A stretch of DNA of 31,235 nt, from positions 1 through 31,235 of the forward strand of contig JAZNXH010000106.1 of assembly GCA_045593785.1 (NCBI GenBank), given 5' to 3'. Of the stretch, positions 28,182 through 31,235 are shown piece by piece; position 1 is the stretch's first letter; each line of letters begins with the position of its first letter. Under the pieces are notes generated by a model. It ran no database searches and was not told the origin of the DNA. It saw only the letters and a list, made by a program, of their open reading frames with translations. Made by a program: the position numbers and the translations under genes. This stretch comes from SZUA-448 sp045593785. GTDB lineage: Bacteria; Bacillota; Clostridia; Lachnospirales; Lachnospiraceae.

Positions 28182-29945
28182 TCAGCTAGCCATCTGCGAA
28201 ATATAAATCTCTTTATACACTTCGCAGTTTTCCAGTAATTCTTCATGGGTTCCGTATCCGATTGCCTGTCCGTCTTCCATTACCATAATATGGTCGCAGG
28301 ACATGACCGAACTGATACGCTGTGCTACCAGAATTACGGTAGCATCTGCATAATTTTCTTTCAATGCTTTTCGCAATTTCGCATCTGTCTTATAGTCCAG
28401 TGCAGAAGATGCATCATCCAACACCAGAATCTCCGGTTTGGCGGCAAATGCTCTTGCAATCAGGATACGCTGTTTCTGACCACCGGACAGATTCGCACCC
28501 TTAATTGCTGCTTTATAATCATAACGTTCTTCTTCCGTACCGGTTCCCAATGTCTCAATAAAGCCTGCAGCACAAGCATCCTGCGCTGCAGTTTCCACTG
28601 CTTCCTGTGACAAATCACGGGCAAACGATATATTCTCCCGTATCGTATCTGCAAAAATCATATCATTTTGAAAAACAACACCAAAACGTTCACGCAGTTC
28701 TTTCATCGGAATCGTTCTTACGTCTTTTCCATCAATTCGGATTCTTCCGGACTCTACATCATAAAACCGCATCAAAAGATTAATCATGGTAGTCTTACCG
28801 CAACCGGTCGGTCCGATAATACCCAGACTCTCTCCTTTTTTTAACGAAAAACTGATTCCGTTTAAGCAGGATTCGCCGGTCTTATGATAGCGGAACGTCA
28901 CATCTTCAAAAGAAATATGTTCTGTGTCTGTAACAGCGCCTGTCATCTCACCGCTTGCGCTCTGTCCGTCCTTGGTTTCTTCCGGTTCCAATACAACCAG
29001 ATCCGGCTCAGCGGTTAACACTTCAGCCAAACGTGCAGCAGAAGCGGAAGACTTTGTCAAGTTCAGGAAAATACGGTTTACCATCAACACCGAATTCAAA
29101 ATCATCGTAAAATACGACAAAAATGCAACGATATTTCCGGGTTGCGATGCTCCGGAGTTTACACGGTATGCACCTACGATTACCACTGCTGTCAATCCAA
29201 GATTCAGAAACATATTCATCAATGGACTTGACGCTGCCATCGTTGCAGAAGCACGTAACTCCGCATCAATCAAATCATCATTTACGTTACGGAAACGCTT
29301 TCTCTCATGCTCTGTTTTGGACAAAGCCTTAATTACCCGAATGCCGGTAATGTTTTCACGCAAAACATTTACCATCACATCCAGTTTATCCTGTACCCGC
29401 TTAAACATCGGCACAGTTTTCCTCGTAATTCCGAAAACAACCACTACCAAAAACGGAATCACTGCCACCAATACCAGTGTCAGCACCGGTTCCATCGTGG
29501 CCGTGATACAGATACCACCAATCAGAATAATCGGTGCACGCACGCCGAGACGCTGCATCATGCCGATCATCTGATGAATATTGTATGTATCCGTTGTCAT
29601 ACGGGAAATCAGGGACGGAACCGTAAAATGATCCATCTGTGTACCGGATAAGGTGTTGATTTTCTCATATAAATCATGACGCAACCGCTGTGTCGTATCC
29701 GCAGCTACCCTGGATGCCCTACGATTTGCCTTAATATTCAACTGTCTTGCGAGCACTGCCAGAACGACCATGACAGCTCCCCACAAAAATACTTTTACGA
29801 TATCCCCTTCCGGAACCACGTAGTCCAGCATATATGCAAGCACTCTCGGCAGTCCGAGATCCGCAAAAGTACCAAGTATTTTAATAATCAGACCAATGGT
29901 CATTGCCTTATAATACGGCCGTAAATACGATAATATGTGTTTCAT
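28182..29945 (-). CDS. ABC multidrug-type exporter, degenerate-site subunit
   Basis: A 587-residue half-exporter with a six-helix membrane domain (about 10-310) and an ATPase domain: Walker A IIGPTGCGKTTMINLL, normal signature LSGGQKQRILIARAF, but Walker B ILVLDDASSALD has Asp in place of the catalytic Glu, and the H-loop His is replaced by Gln (VAQRISS). These changes mark the non-hydrolysing site of heterodimeric exporters; the partner at 26372-28171 has the complementary changes. It begins three bases after the DUF1653 gene stop, so it is in the same operon and coupled. No regulator is visible upstream within the window. Confidence 0.94.
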   Translation of the reverse strand: MKHILSYLRPYYKAMTIGLIIKILGTFADLGLPRVLAYMLDYVVPEGDIVKVFLWGAVMVVLAVLARQLNIKANRRASRVAADTTQRLRHDLYEKINTLSGTQMDHFTVPSLISRMTTDTYNIHQMIGMMQRLGVRAPIILIGGICITATMEPVLTLVLVAVIPFLVVVVFGITRKTVPMFKRVQDKLDVMVNVLRENITGIRVIKALSKTEHERKRFRNVNDDLIDAELRASATMAASSPLMNMFLNLGLTAVVIVGAYRVNSGASQPGNIVAFLSYFTMILNSVLMVNRIFLNLTKSSASAARLAEVLTAEPDLVVLEPEETKDGQSASGEMTGAVTDTEHISFEDVTFRYHKTGESCLNGISFSLKKGESLGIIGPTGCGKTTMINLLMRFYDVESGRIRIDGKDVRTIPMKELRERFGVVFQNDMIFADTIRENISFARDLSQEAVETAAQDACAAGFIETLGTGTEEERYDYKAAIKGANLSGGQKQRILIARAFAAKPEILVLDDASSALDYKTDAKLRKALKENYADATVILVAQRISSVMSCDHIMVMEDGQAIGYGTHEELLENCEVYKEIYISQMAS

Positions 29946-29948
29946 AAC

Positions 29949-30530
29949 TTAGCGCAAACGTGTCCCTTCATAACGTTCTCTGGTTCTGAGATAATTTCCG
30001 ATATAATAGATGCGTTCCTCCAGACTCTCCTCTTCGTAACTGATATCCAAAGAAGCTTCAATCGCGCTTAACAAGCTTTCTGTCGCTCTTTCGCGCGCAC
30101 TCTCCAATACTTCTATTTTTTCCTTCGTTGTCTCTGCTTCCAGGAATGCAAGCAAATCCGGATTCACCTCTCCCTCGTCCTCCGGACTTTTCAGTTCGCG
30201 CATTTCATGCTTCGGTTGTACCGTCTCTGTTTCCTTCCGGGCCTCCTGCGCAGTTTCTTCCATTCCCTTTGTCACCTCGTCCGCTGTCTGCATGGGCTCT
30301 CCGGGGAATGTAAAACGGTATTTGTACTGTGATTCAGGGTACTTAGCCCGATCCACTTCACTTACAAACTCGTCAAACTTTCTCACATAGATCTTATAAT
30401 CTCCATATAAGGCCTGATACACCACACATTTCTCATCTGTATCCGCATCGTAAGCAATTGCAGTCACTTGATAACGGTTCCCTTTAAAATGTTGATAAAT
30501 ATCACCCGGCATCGGATTTCTTCCCGGCAT
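29949..30530 (-). CDS. DUF1653-domain protein
   Basis: A 193-residue soluble protein. Residues 1-70 fit DUF1653: GDIYQHFKGNRYQVTAIAYD, VVYQALYGDYKIYVRKFDEF. The middle (about 75-120) is acidic and low-complexity, and the C-terminal part (about 120-193) is predicted helical (PDLLAFLEAETTKEKIEVLE, ERIYYIGNYLRTRERYEGTR). DUF1653 is often a small single domain of about 75 residues, so the C-terminal helical half is an extension. Function unknown. The ATG has AAGGAGG eight bases upstream. It is placed between an unrecognised protein and the ABC exporter pair with very short gaps, so all four genes appear co-transcribed. Confidence 0.85.
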   Translation of the reverse strand: MPGRNPMPGDIYQHFKGNRYQVTAIAYDADTDEKCVVYQALYGDYKIYVRKFDEFVSEVDRAKYPESQYKYRFTFPGEPMQTADEVTKGMEETAQEARKETETVQPKHEMRELKSPEDEGEVNPDLLAFLEAETTKEKIEVLESARERATESLLSAIEASLDISYEEESLEERIYYIGNYLRTRERYEGTRLR

Positions 30531-30553
30531 AACTTATTCCTCCTTTTGATGCA

Positions 30554-31235
30554 CTACATATGTCCGAGTCTTGCATCTTCATAATACTTTGCATACTCAT
30601 CCGTAATCAGCTGTTTTTTTACCATCATACTTAAGTTTTTGGTAAATTCATAATCGGATATCTCTGCTTCCACCATCTGTTGCAGCAGAATCCGTATTTT
30701 CACTTTATATTCTTCCGGCAGAATCACTTCGTCCTGGCATAAAAACTTTAACTTGTACGCCTCTGTCGCATAAGTCCCGTATGCCTTTCCCATCTTTTCC
30801 TCTTCCGGAAGGATAAATCTTGCCTGCGTCAGTTCCATCACTGCACGGGCGGAACGGTTCGTCACCAGGATATCTTCACCGAGCCGATAACTGTTCTTCC
30901 GATGCGTCCTGCGTCCGTTTTCATCCGTAGCAATATAATACGACGGTATCAGCCCCTGAAAGATCTTTGTTACAAACTTTGCATCCTTGACGGTGGCGTA
31001 TTCTTCTTTTGGATTGGCACGGACGGAACGTTCCACCGTAATGGTCTGCAATTCAGACAATGGCAGATTGAATGCTCTGGTTTTTGCCGTCAGGCTCAGA
31101 AAATGCAGGCGGCCTTTGTTTACCCAGATATATGCCGGGCATTCCTGTAACCCGTAGCTTTCACACTCTTCTATAAGAATCGGCAAATGTACTTTCTTTA
31201 CCTTATATTTATATAGAAGCTTTTTTACCTGTTTC
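30554..31235 (-). CDS. Unrecognised protein, N-terminus beyond right edge
   Basis: At least 226 residues; the frame is open to the window edge, and a TTG at 31186 is the first start-like codon that gives 210 residues, so the true start is probably outside. I do not recognise the family. The first half is beta-rich with alternating hydrophobic residues (PAYIWVNKGRLHFLSLTA, RAFNLPLSELQTITVERSV), reminiscent of a pleckstrin-homology-like or YcxB-like fold. The second half is charged and helical (LQQMVEAEISDYEFTKNLSM). No signal peptide or membrane helix is seen. It ends 23 bases before the DUF1653 gene, so it probably belongs to the same operon. Confidence 0.7.
   Translation of the reverse strand, partial: KQVKKLLYKYKVKKVHLPILIEECESYGLQECPAYIWVNKGRLHFLSLTAKTRAFNLPLSELQTITVERSVRANPKEEYATVKDAKFVTKIFQGLIPSYYIATDENGRRTHRKNSYRLGEDILVTNRSARAVMELTQARFILPEEEKMGKAYGTYATEAYKLKFLCQDEVILPEEYKVKIRILLQQMVEAEISDYEFTKNLSMMVKKQLITDEYAKYYEDARLGHM

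Overview
The window reads as chromosome of a low-to-mid GC anaerobic Firmicute, most likely a gut Lachnospiraceae. The evidence is an anaerobic class III ribonucleotide reductase, Shine-Dalgarno sequences of the AGGAGG type, sigma-A-like promoters, LytTR/GHKL two-component systems, a GH10 xylanase lipoprotein and an Hsp70/J/DUF5685 operon. The genus cannot be fixed from the sequence alone. All convincing genes but one (an XRE regulator at 26 kb) are on the minus strand, so operons read from high to low coordinates. No tRNA, rRNA, CRISPR array, IS element or prophage gene was seen.

Region 1 to 3.4 kb: a MarR regulator, LytTR response regulator and GHKL histidine kinase, then a Panacea-type (DUF4065) toxin-antitoxin pair, then the start of an ABC exporter cut by the left edge. 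Region 3.5 to 7.3 kb: a four-gene chaperone operon (DUF5685, J-domain protein with TPR-like segment and cysteine-rich tail, short DnaK-like Hsp70, membrane zinc-ribbon protein). Region 7.4 to 15.3 kb: a five-gene tight operon (CARF/DUF1887 Card1-like nuclease, histidine phosphatase, HAD phosphatase, LytTR regulator, soluble GHKL kinase) followed by two ABC exporter half-transporters. The two LytTR/GHKL systems are paralogous. The promoters of the two ABC genes (at about 330-393 and 11167-11233) share a LytTR-like operator of two 9-bp direct repeats separated by exactly 12 bp, which suggests two copies of one sensing-export module.

Region 15.4 to 21.4 kb: a c-di-GMP phosphodiesterase with degenerate GGDEF domain, and a two-gene unit rlmD plus GH10 xylanase. 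Region 21.5 to 25.9 kb: nrdD with a fused thioredoxin/glutaredoxin-like domain, a promoter with tandem NrdR-type boxes and a structured leader RNA with two mutually exclusive folds, then galM and a cold shock gene. Region 25.9 to 31.2 kb: an XRE regulator with its own palindromic operators, an asymmetric heterodimeric ABC exporter with one degenerate ATP site, a DUF1653 protein, and an unrecognised protein cut by the right edge.

The strongest candidate for an undescribed system is the 11.3-15.3 kb operon: a cyclic-nucleotide-sensing type nuclease without CRISPR genes, co-transcribed with two phosphatases and a two-component system that probably controls an adjacent ABC exporter. This is inference from gene order and motifs, not demonstrated function.
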